This document shows positions 1 to 8,817 of a stretch of DNA of 43,299 nucleotides, piece after piece. Source of the stretch: Calditrichota bacterium (GTDB taxonomy: Bacteria; Electryoneota; B3-LCP); contig JAGVQJ010000165.1 in NCBI GenBank assembly GCA_020051775.1, forward strand, positions 1 to 43,299, in the 5' to 3' direction. Numbering within the stretch: the first letter of the stretch is position 1; the number at the start of each line of letters is the position of its first letter. The position numbers were made by a program, and so were the translations under genes. The notes beneath the pieces were generated by a model that saw nothing but the letters and a program-made list of their open reading frames with translations, did no database searches and was not told the DNA's origin.

Positions 1-1706
1 AAGATCGGATTCCCTGCCACCGGCGTTGGTTCATAAGCTGTGGCTGCTTTCAGCTCCATTTCCTCCACAAGGATGGATGGTGTAACTATCGAAGCGGGAT
101 ACAATGACTGTCCGAATACCGCGTTTTGCAACAGATTATACGCTTTGGTATCTTTACCGAGAGCGGCGATGTTGCGCAACGTCATCACTGACAGCTCATC
201 GAACGTCAAGCCGCGCACCGGTTCGATGCGGCCATCTTTCTGATAAACTTTATAGGCTACGACCGGCGCTGTCAACATGACCTTGCCATCGTCTTCGATC
301 TCAGTCCATCTATAGGCACTAGAATATCGAGGCTCATCCAGACGGCTTATCAACAAACCGAACTCCAATTCTTGCTCCTTGCATAGCGTTCGCATCTCCT
401 CCACAAGTTTATCCTTCGGTTGTGATGAGGCGACAAACAGATTAGTGACCCCCGGCGGCGCCATCTGGTAAACCGTTGAACGCGCATGTCCATTGGAGGT
501 GGCAATTTTCTTAGTCGGTTGGCGTCCCAACGGAAGGTTGACCAAACGGCCATTATCCACCAGAGTGATATCCTGAGACTTGACGCCTTCGTCGTCCATC
601 ACTTGATAACCAGCCAGCGAAATACCCTGCCATACGCTTCGCGAGGGTTCGTCGGTGATGGAGACAAATTCGGGAAAGACGCGATGCTTTACCTTGCCCG
701 CCAGCTTGCCGACTGACAGAAATTGTCGCATCCAATCATCCGCCATCAGCGGTTCGCGCGGCAGGGCAAGATGCTTCACGAACATCTGCGAGAGGAATTG
801 AGCCGCTGCCCAATCGGTAAACAGTACGGGGCCGGCATATTCATCCAGGGGTTCGGCAGCGGCTGCGGCCTGAAGATCTCCGGCCATGCGGCGCACGTCT
901 TCCTGTACTTTCTCCAGTGAAGGCAATTCATCGGGAGTCGTAACCGGATATTGTAAAAAACTGGTCAACCGTTGACCGTCAATGCTTTGGGTTGAGGTAG
1001 TGATTTCGAGGATATAATAATCATTCCCCTTCAGGTGTTTACTTCCTTGAGAGTTCAGATACCACTGATTAACGGCCTGTCCTGAATACTCCACCCTCCA
1101 ATCTTCCAGACGATTGAATTCCGTGAACACAGCAGCAGCTTTTTTAACCAGCGCTTCCACCTTTTGCTGATCGGATTGCAAGCCGACCGGTTCATCAATC
1201 CGGACCTGCGGCAATGCCGGCGAAAGATCCGGCAGGTTTTCGTTACTCGGATGCGCCAGCATCCAGGCTTGCTTGCGCGCTAAATTCTCAGTAGCGTCTT
1301 TGTAAGCTTGATCCGTCTCCAACCAGAGCTGGTGTCTCAAGGCCTTATAATCATTTTCAGCCACCAGTTCCAACCGGCTTTTATATACATCCTGCCAGCC
1401 CCCGAAGAAATTGCTGTTGTCCAACGAATCGCTGCCTACGCGCAAATCAATGTACAGGTAACGGTCGTGAGAACGGTCGGATTGCACTAAACCGCCATAG
1501 CGGGCTTTTACCGCAAGCGCATCGTAATCACGAATGCGATAGGCGAGGAAATAAGGCGGCGAGATGTCTTCAATGGAGAGTTTGCTGACGGAACGATCCA
1601 GCTCATCTTTCATCGCGCGGAAGACAGGGTCGTCCTGAGCGTTGACCGCCGTCGCGATAAGAAATATGACTACCGCCAGAATGGTGAAAGACGTAAGTTT
1701 TTTCAT
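1..1706 (-). CDS. Exported TldE/PmbA-like protein lacking the metal motif (partial)
   Basis: The frame opens with ATG at 1706 and stays open through about 568 codons to the left edge, so the C-terminus is missing. It begins with a signal peptide (basic MKK, a hydrophobic run, then AVNAQ). The rest follows the same plan as the TldD-like protein encoded just upstream: an N-terminal alpha/beta half, then the segment SNGHARS and a terminal TPSILVEEME strand matching that protein's SPSILVSEIEIE. Where the partner has HEIFGH, this protein reads LFTDWAAAQFL, so both metal-binding histidines and the glutamate are gone. In the TldD/TldE family one subunit is catalytic and the other lacks the metal, which suggests this is the non-catalytic subunit. 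Its start overlaps the upstream stop by ATGA, so translation is probably coupled. Family assignment is firm; the heterodimer is inferred. Confidence 0.8.
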   Translation of the reverse strand, partial: MKKLTSFTILAVVIFLIATAVNAQDDPVFRAMKDELDRSVSKLSIEDISPPYFLAYRIRDYDALAVKARYGGLVQSDRSHDRYLYIDLRVGSDSLDNSNFFGGWQDVYKSRLELVAENDYKALRHQLWLETDQAYKDATENLARKQAWMLAHPSNENLPDLSPALPQVRIDEPVGLQSDQQKVEALVKKAAAVFTEFNRLEDWRVEYSGQAVNQWYLNSQGSKHLKGNDYYILEITTSTQSIDGQRLTSFLQYPVTTPDELPSLEKVQEDVRRMAGDLQAAAAAEPLDEYAGPVLFTDWAAAQFLSQMFVKHLALPREPLMADDWMRQFLSVGKLAGKVKHRVFPEFVSITDEPSRSVWQGISLAGYQVMDDEGVKSQDITLVDNGRLVNLPLGRQPTKKIATSNGHARSTVYQMAPPGVTNLFVASSQPKDKLVEEMRTLCKEQELEFGLLISRLDEPRYSSAYRWTEIEDDGKVMLTAPVVAYKVYQKDGRIEPVRGLTFDELSVMTLRNIAALGKDTKAYNLLQNAVFGQSLYPASIVTPSILVEEMELKAATAYEPTPVAGNPI

Positions 1707-3430
1707 GGCGTGTTCCCTCTCTGGTTAGGCGGCGGTAGGATGGGAGGTTTATCCTGCTCTTTGACGCGTTTCTCGATCTCGATTTCCGACACCAGAATGC
1801 TGGGCGAGACGGCCGATACCGGCACCCAACCGGATTCCGCTCCACAAGTTCCATTAAATACGGCGTCATCATCCGCGGCGGCAATGATCTTGCTGAAACA
1901 AGTCAGCGGAGTGCCTACCACGTCAACGCCGCGGACTACCTCATCAGGTCGGTCATTGGCATAGACGCGATAAACAAGCAGGGGCAGCACTTTAAAAGCT
2001 TGCGGACCGCTGCGCCCGGTCATGGTGAATCCTCCGGCGATGTCGTTGAAGATCAAGCCATATTCCTTGCCTTGTTTCTTGCATTCTGCGATGAGCATAC
2101 GGCGCAACTCGTCATAGGGCACCTTTTTGCTGGATTGAATGAGCAGGTTACCCTGGCGACTGACGATGTCGAATCCATACAGTCGGCGTGCATGTCCGTT
2201 ACTCGTGGGGAAATTGGCGATGGGCGACCGCGACGTGAGAAAACTTTTCATTATGCCTTTTTCCACGACTGTTACTCTCTGGGATGGAGTGCCTTCGTCA
2301 TCGAAACGGTAAAACCCTCGCAGTTCCGTATTCTTGAAGGTAGCCTGAGTGGGATCATCATAAATGCTGATGAACTCCGGCAGAATCTGTTGATTCAACT
2401 TTTTGGTAAAGGTTTGACCTTCGTCGGAACTCTTTTGGCGATGCCCTTCGATGCGATGGCCGAAAATTTCATGGAAGAAGACGCCGCTGGCGCGGTTGAC
2501 CAAGATTGCCGGTCCGATAAACGGTTCCACGATTGGCGCACGGATCAGGGCTTGTAATTCGTTGACGATCCTCTCGGCAGCTTTCATGACTGTTGCCTCG
2601 TCGGGCATGTTCGCCATCGTCGCGGCTGAAAAAACTTCCGAGCGATCGAGCTCCATGCCATCTGCTGCCATGCCGGAAATGTTCAAGATCAACCGCAGGT
2701 AGTGATTACCCTGCTGCAATCGACTGCCGTCGCTTTTTACGATATAATCGTTCTGATCGGTAACGGCAAAGCGGACTTGGGAATTATAAACGAAGGGAAA
2801 TCCAGCCAGATAGCGCGCCGTCTTTCGAATGAGACCATGCCAATAGGTGGTGTCAACTTTGGTGAGGGTGAAATCTTCACTGAATGAATGAGATTCAGCA
2901 GAGGAATAGTCATTGGATTTGTCTTCCTCTTCAACCTTTACTTGGCGATTGCTCAGCACCTTCGTAAAGCGTTCCTGGGCCTTCTGGTATTTATATTCGG
3001 TCTCAGCCCATAAGGTTGCGGCTATCGCTCCGGGGGTGTTGTCAATGGGGAAATCCACCACGCGACGGGGGGTGTAATTATCCTGCCAGTTACCGCCTCT
3101 GATTTCATGAGTGTTGTCCAATTCCATGCTGCCGACGCGGACATCTACGTCAAGATAGCGTCTCAGGGAGGATTTTGGCGCATCCAGGCCGCCGTTGATG
3201 GCTGTCAATTCATAGGTGCGCTCTTCCTGCACCTCGTACTGGAGACTGTACATAGGCGCAGCCATAGCTTGACCCAGCTTATCCATGGAACGCTGAATCT
3301 GGGTCTGCATGACGTCCAAAAGATCGGCGGATTGCGCTGGGACAGACAGCACTGTCAATAGCAATAAAGCGATTAGCGTCCGCCAGCGTCCAGCCCCGCC
3401 AATGTACTTGGGGTGTTTCACCTGGATCAT
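1703..3430 (-). CDS. Exported TldD-like zinc metalloprotease
   Basis: This 575-residue protein belongs to the TldD/PmbA modulator-of-gyrase family. The diagnostic HExxxH site is HEIFGH at residues 320-325, followed by RIEGH. A Cys in VVGTPLTCFSK, near residue 500, sits where TldD has its additional zinc ligand. Known TldD proteins are cytoplasmic and cut unfolded or modified peptides. This one has a hydrophobic segment at residues 17-33 ending in AQSA, which reads as a signal peptide, so it probably works in the periplasm. It is longer than typical TldD (about 480 residues). Its start overlaps the stop of the TlpA-like gene and its stop overlaps the start of the TldE-like gene (both ATGA), giving a tightly coupled three-gene unit. 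The substrate is unknown. Confidence 0.88.
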   Translation of the reverse strand: MIQVKHPKYIGGAGRWRTLIALLLLTVLSVPAQSADLLDVMQTQIQRSMDKLGQAMAAPMYSLQYEVQEERTYELTAINGGLDAPKSSLRRYLDVDVRVGSMELDNTHEIRGGNWQDNYTPRRVVDFPIDNTPGAIAATLWAETEYKYQKAQERFTKVLSNRQVKVEEEDKSNDYSSAESHSFSEDFTLTKVDTTYWHGLIRKTARYLAGFPFVYNSQVRFAVTDQNDYIVKSDGSRLQQGNHYLRLILNISGMAADGMELDRSEVFSAATMANMPDEATVMKAAERIVNELQALIRAPIVEPFIGPAILVNRASGVFFHEIFGHRIEGHRQKSSDEGQTFTKKLNQQILPEFISIYDDPTQATFKNTELRGFYRFDDEGTPSQRVTVVEKGIMKSFLTSRSPIANFPTSNGHARRLYGFDIVSRQGNLLIQSSKKVPYDELRRMLIAECKKQGKEYGLIFNDIAGGFTMTGRSGPQAFKVLPLLVYRVYANDRPDEVVRGVDVVGTPLTCFSKIIAAADDDAVFNGTCGAESGWVPVSAVSPSILVSEIEIEKRVKEQDKPPILPPPNQRGNTP

Positions 3431-3948
3431 TTCTGCACCTCCGCCTGTGATTTTTCATCTCCCAGCATCTGCGCCACTATTTTCTCAATATCCGCTTCCT
3501 GCCCGGGTACATAGCCCATGAATGAGCGCACGATTTTACCGCTTTTATCAATCAGAACAGTATAGGGCAGCGTGTTTTCTCCGAAGAATTTGCGCAACGC
3601 CTGCCCGTCAGGATCCAGAGGGATTAGAGCAGTAAATCCCTTGGATTTCACATAAGGCTTCACCTTGGATATACTGCGCGGGCTATCTTCGGAAATGGCC
3701 ATAAAAATCAATCCCTTGTCCTTATATTTCTGGTAGATGGCTTCTAAATGCGGCAATTCCTGTTTGCAGGGGTTGCACCAGGTAGCCCAAAAATCAATTA
3801 GTATTGGGGATTTCCCCAGATACTCGGAAGCTCTGATTGTCTTGCCTTCGATATCTTGCAGGGTGAAATCCGGCGCTATACTACCTTCTTGCGCCCTAGC
3901 GACGCTGACAGTTAATATTACAAACAGAACCGCAGTTAACCGTTTCAT
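3427..3948 (-). CDS. TlpA-family periplasmic thioredoxin-like protein
   Basis: A 173-residue thiol-disulfide oxidoreductase of the TlpA/ResA (AhpC/TSA-redoxin) type. After a signal peptide (MKRLTAVLFVILTVSVARA) comes the AhpC/TSA opening APDFTLQDIEGK. The active site is FWATWCNPCKQELP and the cis-Pro loop is NTLPYTVLI. The start at 3948 is preferred over an in-frame ATG 63 bases upstream. It has a GGAGGAG ribosome site at good spacing and places the signal peptide at the N-terminus. Such proteins usually reduce disulfides in the periplasm, for example in cytochrome c maturation, but no cytochrome gene is near. Coupling to the exported TldD-like protease suggests it keeps a cysteine-containing substrate or the protease itself reduced. 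That role is inference. Confidence 0.87.
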   Translation of the reverse strand: MKRLTAVLFVILTVSVARAQEGSIAPDFTLQDIEGKTIRASEYLGKSPILIDFWATWCNPCKQELPHLEAIYQKYKDKGLIFMAISEDSPRSISKVKPYVKSKGFTALIPLDPDGQALRKFFGENTLPYTVLIDKSGKIVRSFMGYVPGQEADIEKIVAQMLGDEKSQAEVQK

Positions 3949-4048
3949 AATGCTCCTCCATAATGTCCCTCCCCTCGATCTTACCCAAAAGGAACGCTGC
4001 CTGGCGGTCAATCCCTTTACAAGTCGGCATCGGGGGAATCAATTTTGA

Positions 4049-4714
4049 TTACCACTGAAACCGATATCCGATGCGCAGCGAACCCCGGAGCCTGCCGGCT
4101 TCGCCCGGACGGATGTCGAAATTATCAAAGTAAAACCATTGGCGATAACCGACGGTGAAATTGCCGATCCCGACCAGAAAACCCGGTGATATGTAAGCAT
4201 CCACACGGGTCGGGGAAGTGTAGGTAGTAATGTAGGTGATCGGCCCTTGCACCATGTAATTGGCGGAATCCCGAAAATGAGATTGGTATTGCGTGATCGC
4301 GCCGGTATTGATGACCTCGCCCAGGGTTAAGGTTAGCCATCCCTTCCATTTGGTGTTATCGTAGTCGCCCAATACTTGATAGCGACCTTCCAGATGAAAA
4401 TCGAAGTCGGCTACTTCCAGGTGGTTGTCATTGGTATATTTCCAACCGGAACTGATGGAACTGTCGGGGATGGGTAGGGCTGGGGTGGTCTCGTAGTAGA
4501 AGCGGCTGGAGATATTGGCGACCATTCCCAAACCCAATGACAGACGACCCCATGAAAATATTTCCGGCCTCCAGGTTCCACCCAAACCCGATGTCACTTT
4601 GTCGTAGGGAGTTATCAACGAGATATTCGTTTCGAGGTTAACTTCCTCAGCCGTTGCGTTCACCGCAAAGGAGAAAACCAACGCCAGCAGGAGTATTAGT
4701 TTACGAAATGTCAT
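4049..4714 (-). CDS. Hypothetical outer-membrane beta-barrel protein
   Basis: I cannot assign this 221-residue protein to a named family. It has a clear signal peptide (MTFRKLILLLALVFSFAVNATA). The rest consists of alternating polar and hydrophobic strands rich in Gly, Tyr and Trp, such as LSLGLGMVANISSRFYY and FTVGYRQWFYFDNF. The last residues are RIGYRFQW, an aromatic end typical of outer-membrane barrels recognised by BamA. Eight to ten short strands would fit the length. The start at 4714 has a CGGGAG ribosome site and puts the signal peptide first; an ATG 33 bases upstream is less likely. It is the first gene of the leftward unit leading to the TlpA and TldD-like genes, with a 100-base gap after it. 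Confidence 0.6.
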   Translation of the reverse strand: MTFRKLILLLALVFSFAVNATAEEVNLETNISLITPYDKVTSGLGGTWRPEIFSWGRLSLGLGMVANISSRFYYETTPALPIPDSSISSGWKYTNDNHLEVADFDFHLEGRYQVLGDYDNTKWKGWLTLTLGEVINTGAITQYQSHFRDSANYMVQGPITYITTYTSPTRVDAYISPGFLVGIGNFTVGYRQWFYFDNFDIRPGEAGRLRGSLRIGYRFQW

Positions 4715-4752
4715 CCGAGTTGTTCTCCCGAGATTGAATGCGTGCAATCTGT

Positions 4753-4781
4753 AAGTTAAGATTTTTATCGGCGGTTGTCAA
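4753..4781 (-). promoter_or_regulatory. Sigma-70-type promoter of the barrel/TlpA/TldD unit
   Basis: Read on the minus strand, TTGACA (4781-4776) is separated by 17 bases from TAACTT (4758-4753). The -35 is a perfect consensus hexamer. The predicted transcript starts near 4746, about 30 bases before the start codon at 4714. It diverges from the uvrA promoter candidate. Confidence 0.6.
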
Positions 4782-4830
4782 GCTTAATAACTCTCGGATG
4801 GGTGAAAAGTTCAATCGCAATTAAAATAGT

Positions 4831-4865
4831 GAACACTTGTTTTCAAGCTCAGATCTTTGTATCTT
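4831..4865 (+). promoter_or_regulatory. Candidate uvrA promoter with overlapping LexA-like box
   Basis: TTGTTT at 4837-4842 and TATCTT at 4860-4865 are 17 bases apart, predicting a start near 4872 and a short leader to the ATG at 4898. Bases 4831-4842 read GAAC-N4-GTTT, close to the GAAC-N4-GTTC SOS box of Gram-positive type and placed over the -35. One arm is imperfect, so the LexA assignment is tentative; the promoter itself is moderately supported. Confidence 0.4.
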
Positions 4866-4897
4866 GAATGATCACTCTGGAATATAGGTTCTATAGA

Positions 4898-7774
4898 ATG
4901 AATGATTTTAGACATAACGACAGCATCACCATCAAAGGCGCCCGGGAGCACAACCTAAAAAATATTGATCTGGAACTGCCTCGCAATCGGTTGATCGTCA
5001 TCACCGGTTTGTCGGGATCCGGCAAATCATCTTTGGCCTTCGACACCCTGTATGCCGAAGGGCAGAGGCGCTATGTAGAGTCACTCTCTTCCTATGCCCG
5101 CCAGTTCCTGGGTTTGATGGAAAAACCTGATGTAGATTTTATCGAAGGATTGTCTCCGGCTATTTCCATCGAACAAAAATCCACTCATCGCAATCCCCGA
5201 TCCACAGTGGCCACAGTCACTGAAATCTATGATTATTTGCGGCTTTTGTTTGCTCGCATTGGTCGGGCGTTCTGTTATAATTGCGGCCGATCCATCGAAA
5301 AGCAGTCGGTGCAGCAGATTGTTGATCAGGTCTTAAGTCTTCCCGCAGGAACTCGTTTCCAGGTGTTGGCGCCTATCGTGCGAGGCCGCAAGGGCGAGTA
5401 TCGCGAAATATTCGAAGGATTGCGCCGAGACGGCTACCTGCGGGTACGCGTGGACGGCCGGACTCGATCCCTGGAAGATCCCATTCCGCTGGACAAGAAA
5501 AAGAAGCACAACCTCGAAGTAGTGGTAGATCGGTTGTCGGTGGAAGGCGATTTGCGCCAACGATTGACCGATTCGGTGGAAACCGCCCTGCAACTGGCCT
5601 CCGGGATGGTCTTGATTGACCAGACGGATGGTAAGGAAACGCTCTTCTCCGAGCATTATTCCTGTCCCGTTTGTAGTATCAGCTATGAAGAGCTGGCGCC
5701 TCGCAGCTTCTCATTCAATAGCCCCTTCGGCGCTTGCCCCTCCTGTTCCGGTTTGGGACAAACCCTTGAGATTGACCCGCAACGCATTGTCCCCGATCCC
5801 TCGCTCTCGATACGCACCGGCGCTATTGCCGTGCTTTCCAATTGGAATGAGACCATCTTCCTGCGCATGCTGGAATCGGTCGCCGAAAAATATGGATTCT
5901 CAACTCTCACATCCTTCCAAAAATTGAGTAAAGAGCAGCAGAATATCTGCCTGTACGGGTCCGGACGGGATGAGATCCAATTCCATCTGGTGCACAAAAA
6001 CGGGCGCGGTTCCTGGAATTACCTAGGACGCTGGGAAGGGATCATCCCCAATCTGAAACGCCGCTACCGACAGACGCAATCGGCCGGCATCCGGGAATGG
6101 ATCGAAGGCTTCATGAGCGCCCTGCCCTGCGCCACTTGCCAAGGGCAGCGGCTGAAACCGGAAGCACTGGCAGTGAAGATCTACGGCAAGAACATCAACG
6201 ACGTCACCAGTCTGTCCATTCGCGAGAGTTTACGGTGGTTCGAATCTCTGGAATTGAACGAACGTGAACGCACTATTTCACAGCAGATTTTTAAAGAAAT
6301 TAAAGCGCGGTTACGATTTCTGGTGGACGTTGGTCTTGATTATTTAACGCTCGACCGTTCCGCCGGGACTATTTCCGGCGGAGAAGCTCAGCGGATTCGC
6401 CTAGCCACACAGATCGGATCGCAGTTGGTTGGAGTTCTTTATATTTTGGATGAACCTTCGATTGGGCTTCATCAACGAGACAACCGTCGGTTAATTGAAA
6501 CCCTGATGCGATTGCGTGATCTGGGCAACACCATCATCGTGGTAGAACACGACCGCGAGATGATCACCTCGGCGGACATGGTTGTGGATTTAGGCCCCGG
6601 GGCGGGTCAACATGGCGGTGAAATCGTGGCTCTGGGATCGCCTGAAGAGATCGCCGCAAATCCCGCTTCTATCACCGGTCGGTTTCTTTCAGATCTGGAA
6701 GTCATTGACACACCACCGGTGCGTCGTCGCGGCAACGGACGCAAACTGTCCTTATTGGGTGCTACCGGCAACAACCTTAAGGCTGTAAACTTCCACATTC
6801 CGTTGGGCACATTCCTTTGCGTTACTGGAGTATCCGGTTCCGGTAAGTCCACCCTGGTCAACGAGACGCTCTATCGGGCGCTTTGCCAGAAACTCTACCG
6901 ATCCCGCGAATTGCCATTACCTTTCAAGGAAATTCGTGGATTGGACTACATTGACAAAGTCATTGACATTGATCAATCCCCGATTGGCCGCACGCCCAGA
7001 TCCAACCCCGCAACCTACATCGGATTGTTCACAATCATCCGCGACCTATATGCTGAGTTGAAGGAATCGAAAATCCGAGGCTACAAACCCGGACGCTTCA
7101 GTTTCAATGTGAAAGGGGGCCGTTGCGAAGCCTGCCAAGGCGACGGCATCATCAAAATTGAGATGCACTTTTTACCGGACGTTTACGTCCCCTGCGAAGT
7201 GTGCAAGGGCAAGCGATACAATCGCGAGACATTGGAGATCAAGTGGCACGGAAAATCCATTGCCGATGTGTTGGACTTAACTGCTGAGGAGGCGCTCGAG
7301 TTCTTTTCCGCAATCCCCACACTCCGTCGGAAGTTGGAAACACTGGTGCGGGTGGGTCTGGGTTACATTCATTTGGGCCAGCAGGCCACTACTCTTTCCG
7401 GCGGTGAAGCCCAAAGAGTCAAGCTGGCTTCCGAACTTTCCAAAGTGCAAACCGGCAATACGCTGTACCTCCTGGACGAACCGACTACCGGATTGCATTT
7501 CGCCGACATCCGCATGTTGTTGTCGGTGCTGCAGGAGCTGGTCAGCAAAGGCAACACTGTGCTGGTAATCGAGCACAACCTGGACGTCATCAGGACTGCC
7601 GATCACATCGTGGATCTGGGGCCGGAAGGAGGCGATGAAGGAGGCCAGATCATTGCTACCGGAACACCTGATCAGGTCGCCCGTGTCGCAAAATCCTATA
7701 CCGGACAATTTCTGATTCATGAGCTGAACAAACCGGCGGGGAAAAGCCTTCCTTTCAACGAAAAACACGAATGA
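4898..7774 (+). CDS. uvrA: Excinuclease ABC subunit A
   Basis: UvrA is the damage-recognition ATPase of nucleotide excision repair; it loads UvrB on lesions in the cytoplasm. The protein has the usual tandem ABC layout. The first Walker A is GLSGSGKSS, followed by [20 protein letters not shown]. The first zinc module holds two CxxC pairs (CPVC and CPSC), and the first ABC signature is [12 protein letters not shown]. The second Walker A is GVSGSGKST, the second zinc module carries CEAC and CEVC, and the second signature is [12 protein letters not shown] followed by [10 protein letters not shown]. Length (958 residues) is normal. I prefer ATG 4898 over ATG 4868, because it has an AGG ribosome-site remnant and lies downstream of the predicted transcription start; 4868 would add ten residues. 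It is monocistronic. Confidence 0.97.
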   Translation: MNDFRHNDSITIKGAREHNLKNIDLELPRNRLIVITGLSGSGKSSLAFDTLYAEGQRRYVESLSSYARQFLGLMEKPDVDFIEGLSPAISIEQKSTHRNPRSTVATVTEIYDYLRLLFARIGRAFCYNCGRSIEKQSVQQIVDQVLSLPAGTRFQVLAPIVRGRKGEYREIFEGLRRDGYLRVRVDGRTRSLEDPIPLDKKKKHNLEVVVDRLSVEGDLRQRLTDSVETALQLASGMVLIDQTDGKETLFSEHYSCPVCSISYEELAPRSFSFNSPFGACPSCSGLGQTLEIDPQRIVPDPSLSIRTGAIAVLSNWNETIFLRMLESVAEKYGFSTLTSFQKLSKEQQNICLYGSGRDEIQFHLVHKNGRGSWNYLGRWEGIIPNLKRRYRQTQSAGIREWIEGFMSALPCATCQGQRLKPEALAVKIYGKNINDVTSLSIRESLRWFESLELNERERTISQQIFKEIKARLRFLVDVGLDYLTLDRSAGTISGGEAQRIRLATQIGSQLVGVLYILDEPSIGLHQRDNRRLIETLMRLRDLGNTIIVVEHDREMITSADMVVDLGPGAGQHGGEIVALGSPEEIAANPASITGRFLSDLEVIDTPPVRRRGNGRKLSLLGATGNNLKAVNFHIPLGTFLCVTGVSGSGKSTLVNETLYRALCQKLYRSRELPLPFKEIRGLDYIDKVIDIDQSPIGRTPRSNPATYIGLFTIIRDLYAELKESKIRGYKPGRFSFNVKGGRCEACQGDGIIKIEMHFLPDVYVPCEVCKGKRYNRETLEIKWHGKSIADVLDLTAEEALEFFSAIPTLRRKLETLVRVGLGYIHLGQQATTLSGGEAQRVKLASELSKVQTGNTLYLLDEPTTGLHFADIRMLLSVLQELVSKGNTVLVIEHNLDVIRTADHIVDLGPEGGDEGGQIIATGTPDQVARVAKSYTGQFLIHELNKPAGKSLPFNEKHE

Positions 7775-7886
7775 AGGTCCGGGTTTCGCGGCGCGGTTGA
7801 GTCAACCTCCACCCTGCTGAATAGCTAACTGCTGGAATTAAAGCATTTAACGATTAAATATTTTTTCTAAATTCTTAATTTTTTGC

Positions 7887-7915
7887 TTGCATAAGTACCC
7901 TGCCGAAGCTATATT
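7887..7915 (+). promoter_or_regulatory. Sigma-70-type promoter of the small zinc-ribbon gene
   Basis: TTGCAT (7887-7892) and TATATT (7910-7915) are separated by exactly 17 bases, in an AT-rich stretch after uvrA. The predicted start is near 7922, leaving about 80 bases of leader before the ATG at 8003. The rest of the 228-base uvrA-to-8003 gap shows no gene. Confidence 0.6.
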
Positions 7916-8002
7916 ACCCCGCAAAAGAATTCGGCATTATATCCGTAAACCCAATTTCTCGGCAAACACAAGTTTAACTCCCCCCCGAAAGGAGATCATC
8001 AC

Positions 8003-8155
8003 ATGGCAGCTATTACCGGATTTTGCGTGCGTTGCAAGGAACAAAGAGAACTTCTGGACGCCAAAGAAATCACCATGAAGAATGGGCGTAAAGCCATCAA
8101 GGGCAAGTGCGTCAAGTGTGGAACACAGGTGTTCAAAATCACGGCCAGCAAGTAG
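8003..8155 (+). CDS. Small zinc-ribbon protein, DUF5679-like
   Basis: A 50-residue protein, too short for most gene callers. It begins MAAITGFCVRCKE and ends KCVKCGTQVFKITASK. The two CxxC pairs (CVRC and CVKC) flank a basic strand segment with MKNGRKAIKG. This is the pattern of DUF5679-type zinc ribbons, whose function is unknown. The start is supported by a strong AAGGAGAT ribosome site seven bases away and by a sigma-70-type promoter upstream, so it is probably well expressed. A stem-loop follows the stop. A nucleic-acid or ribosome-associated role would suit its size and charge but is only a guess. Confidence 0.82.
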   Translation: MAAITGFCVRCKEQRELLDAKEITMKNGRKAIKGKCVKCGTQVFKITASK

Positions 8156-8198
8156 TCCCGGGAAGTTTTCCGCGTCGTGAGAGCCCCGAAATAATTGA

Positions 8199-8243
8199 AG
8201 GGCGTCTGCTCCGCCGACTGGCGTGGCTGGCGCCCTATTTGTT
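8199..8243 (+). terminator. Possible terminator after the zinc-ribbon gene
   Basis: AGGGCG (8199-8204) pairs with CGCCCT (8231-8236). An inner CGCC-gact-GGCG hairpin lies between them, and the weak T-rich run ATTTGTTCT follows. The stem is good but the T tract is interrupted. Confidence 0.4.
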
Positions 8244-8282
8244 CTGACCCTTTCATGCTGCCACGGATTCCCATACTTTCCC

Positions 8283-8312
8283 TTGATCCGAGGGGATCAA
8301 TATGATTATATT
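8283..8312 (+). promoter_or_regulatory. Candidate promoter of the GtrA-family gene
   Basis: TTGATC (8283-8288) and TATATT (8307-8312) are 18 bases apart. The predicted transcript starts near 8320 and carries the GGAGG ribosome site at 8332-8336, which supports translation from the ATT at 8344. Confidence 0.4.
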
Positions 8313-8343
8313 ATAGCGATTAACTTTTTCTGGAGGTCAGACC

Positions 8344-8817
8344 ATTTTCTGGACATTACCCATCGAGCAGGAGACGAAACAGCCCCACTCTCTGAAGGGG
8401 ATCTTCAAGTCGCGATTCATCCGCTTTGGGATCGTCGGTGGAACAGGTGTTTTGGTCAATTATGGCTTCTACCTGATCTTCCACGAAGCCCTTGGGATAT
8501 TCTACCTGCTGGCGAACATTCTTGCCATCGAGATGTCTCTCATCAGCAATTTCATTATGAATGAGCGTTGGACGTTTCGAGATCGTGAGCGCGCCGGAAG
8601 AAAAAGCTATTTTCGGCGCATGATCGCTTTCAATTTTTCCAGCGGTTTAGTGGCCTGGTTTACACAAACCCCAACACTTTTCATTCTAACGCATTACTTT
8701 GGGATGTGGGATAAAGCGGCCGTTATAATCGGTATCGTCATCGGGGCGCTGCTGAATTACTTCGTCAGCAATTATTGGATATTCCGAGATAAGAGTGTTC
8801 CGGCCACCCCGCCCTAA
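8344..8817 (+). CDS. GtrA-family membrane protein, probable ATT start
   Basis: GtrA/DPMS_tail proteins have four membrane helices and are thought to help move lipid-linked sugars (bactoprenyl-linked) across the inner membrane for cell-wall or surface polysaccharide. The family opening FIRFGIVGGTGVLVNYGFY lies upstream of the first conventional start (TTG 8452), so a TTG start would cut off the first helix. The frame is open back to a stop at 8314-8316 and contains no ATG or GTG in that stretch. ATT at 8344 lies seven bases after a perfect GGAGG, giving 157 residues, the usual family length. Other family signs are SLISNFIMNERWTFRD and NYFVSNYWIFRDK. It has no operon partner. Family is sure; the ATT start is an inference. 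Confidence 0.8.
   Translation: MFWTLPIEQETKQPHSLKGIFKSRFIRFGIVGGTGVLVNYGFYLIFHEALGIFYLLANILAIEMSLISNFIMNERWTFRDRERAGRKSYFRRMIAFNFSSGLVAWFTQTPTLFILTHYFGMWDKAAVIIGIVIGALLNYFVSNYWIFRDKSVPATPP

Noticed and set aside
553-1490. Several short open frames near the left edge
   Set aside because: They are shadows of the partial TldE-like gene, whose long open frame continues to the window edge and has no stop inside the window.
2000-2557. A 185-codon open frame on the plus strand
   Set aside because: It is antisense to the TldD-like gene, whose motifs are intact on the minus strand. The frame has no ribosome site and no recognisable domain.
7277-7768. A 163-codon open frame on the minus strand
   Set aside because: It is antisense to the conserved C-terminal ABC domain of UvrA and shows no family pattern.
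7774-7870. GGTTGAgTCAACC after uvrA considered as a terminator
   Set aside because: The arms are too short for a loop and no T tract follows.
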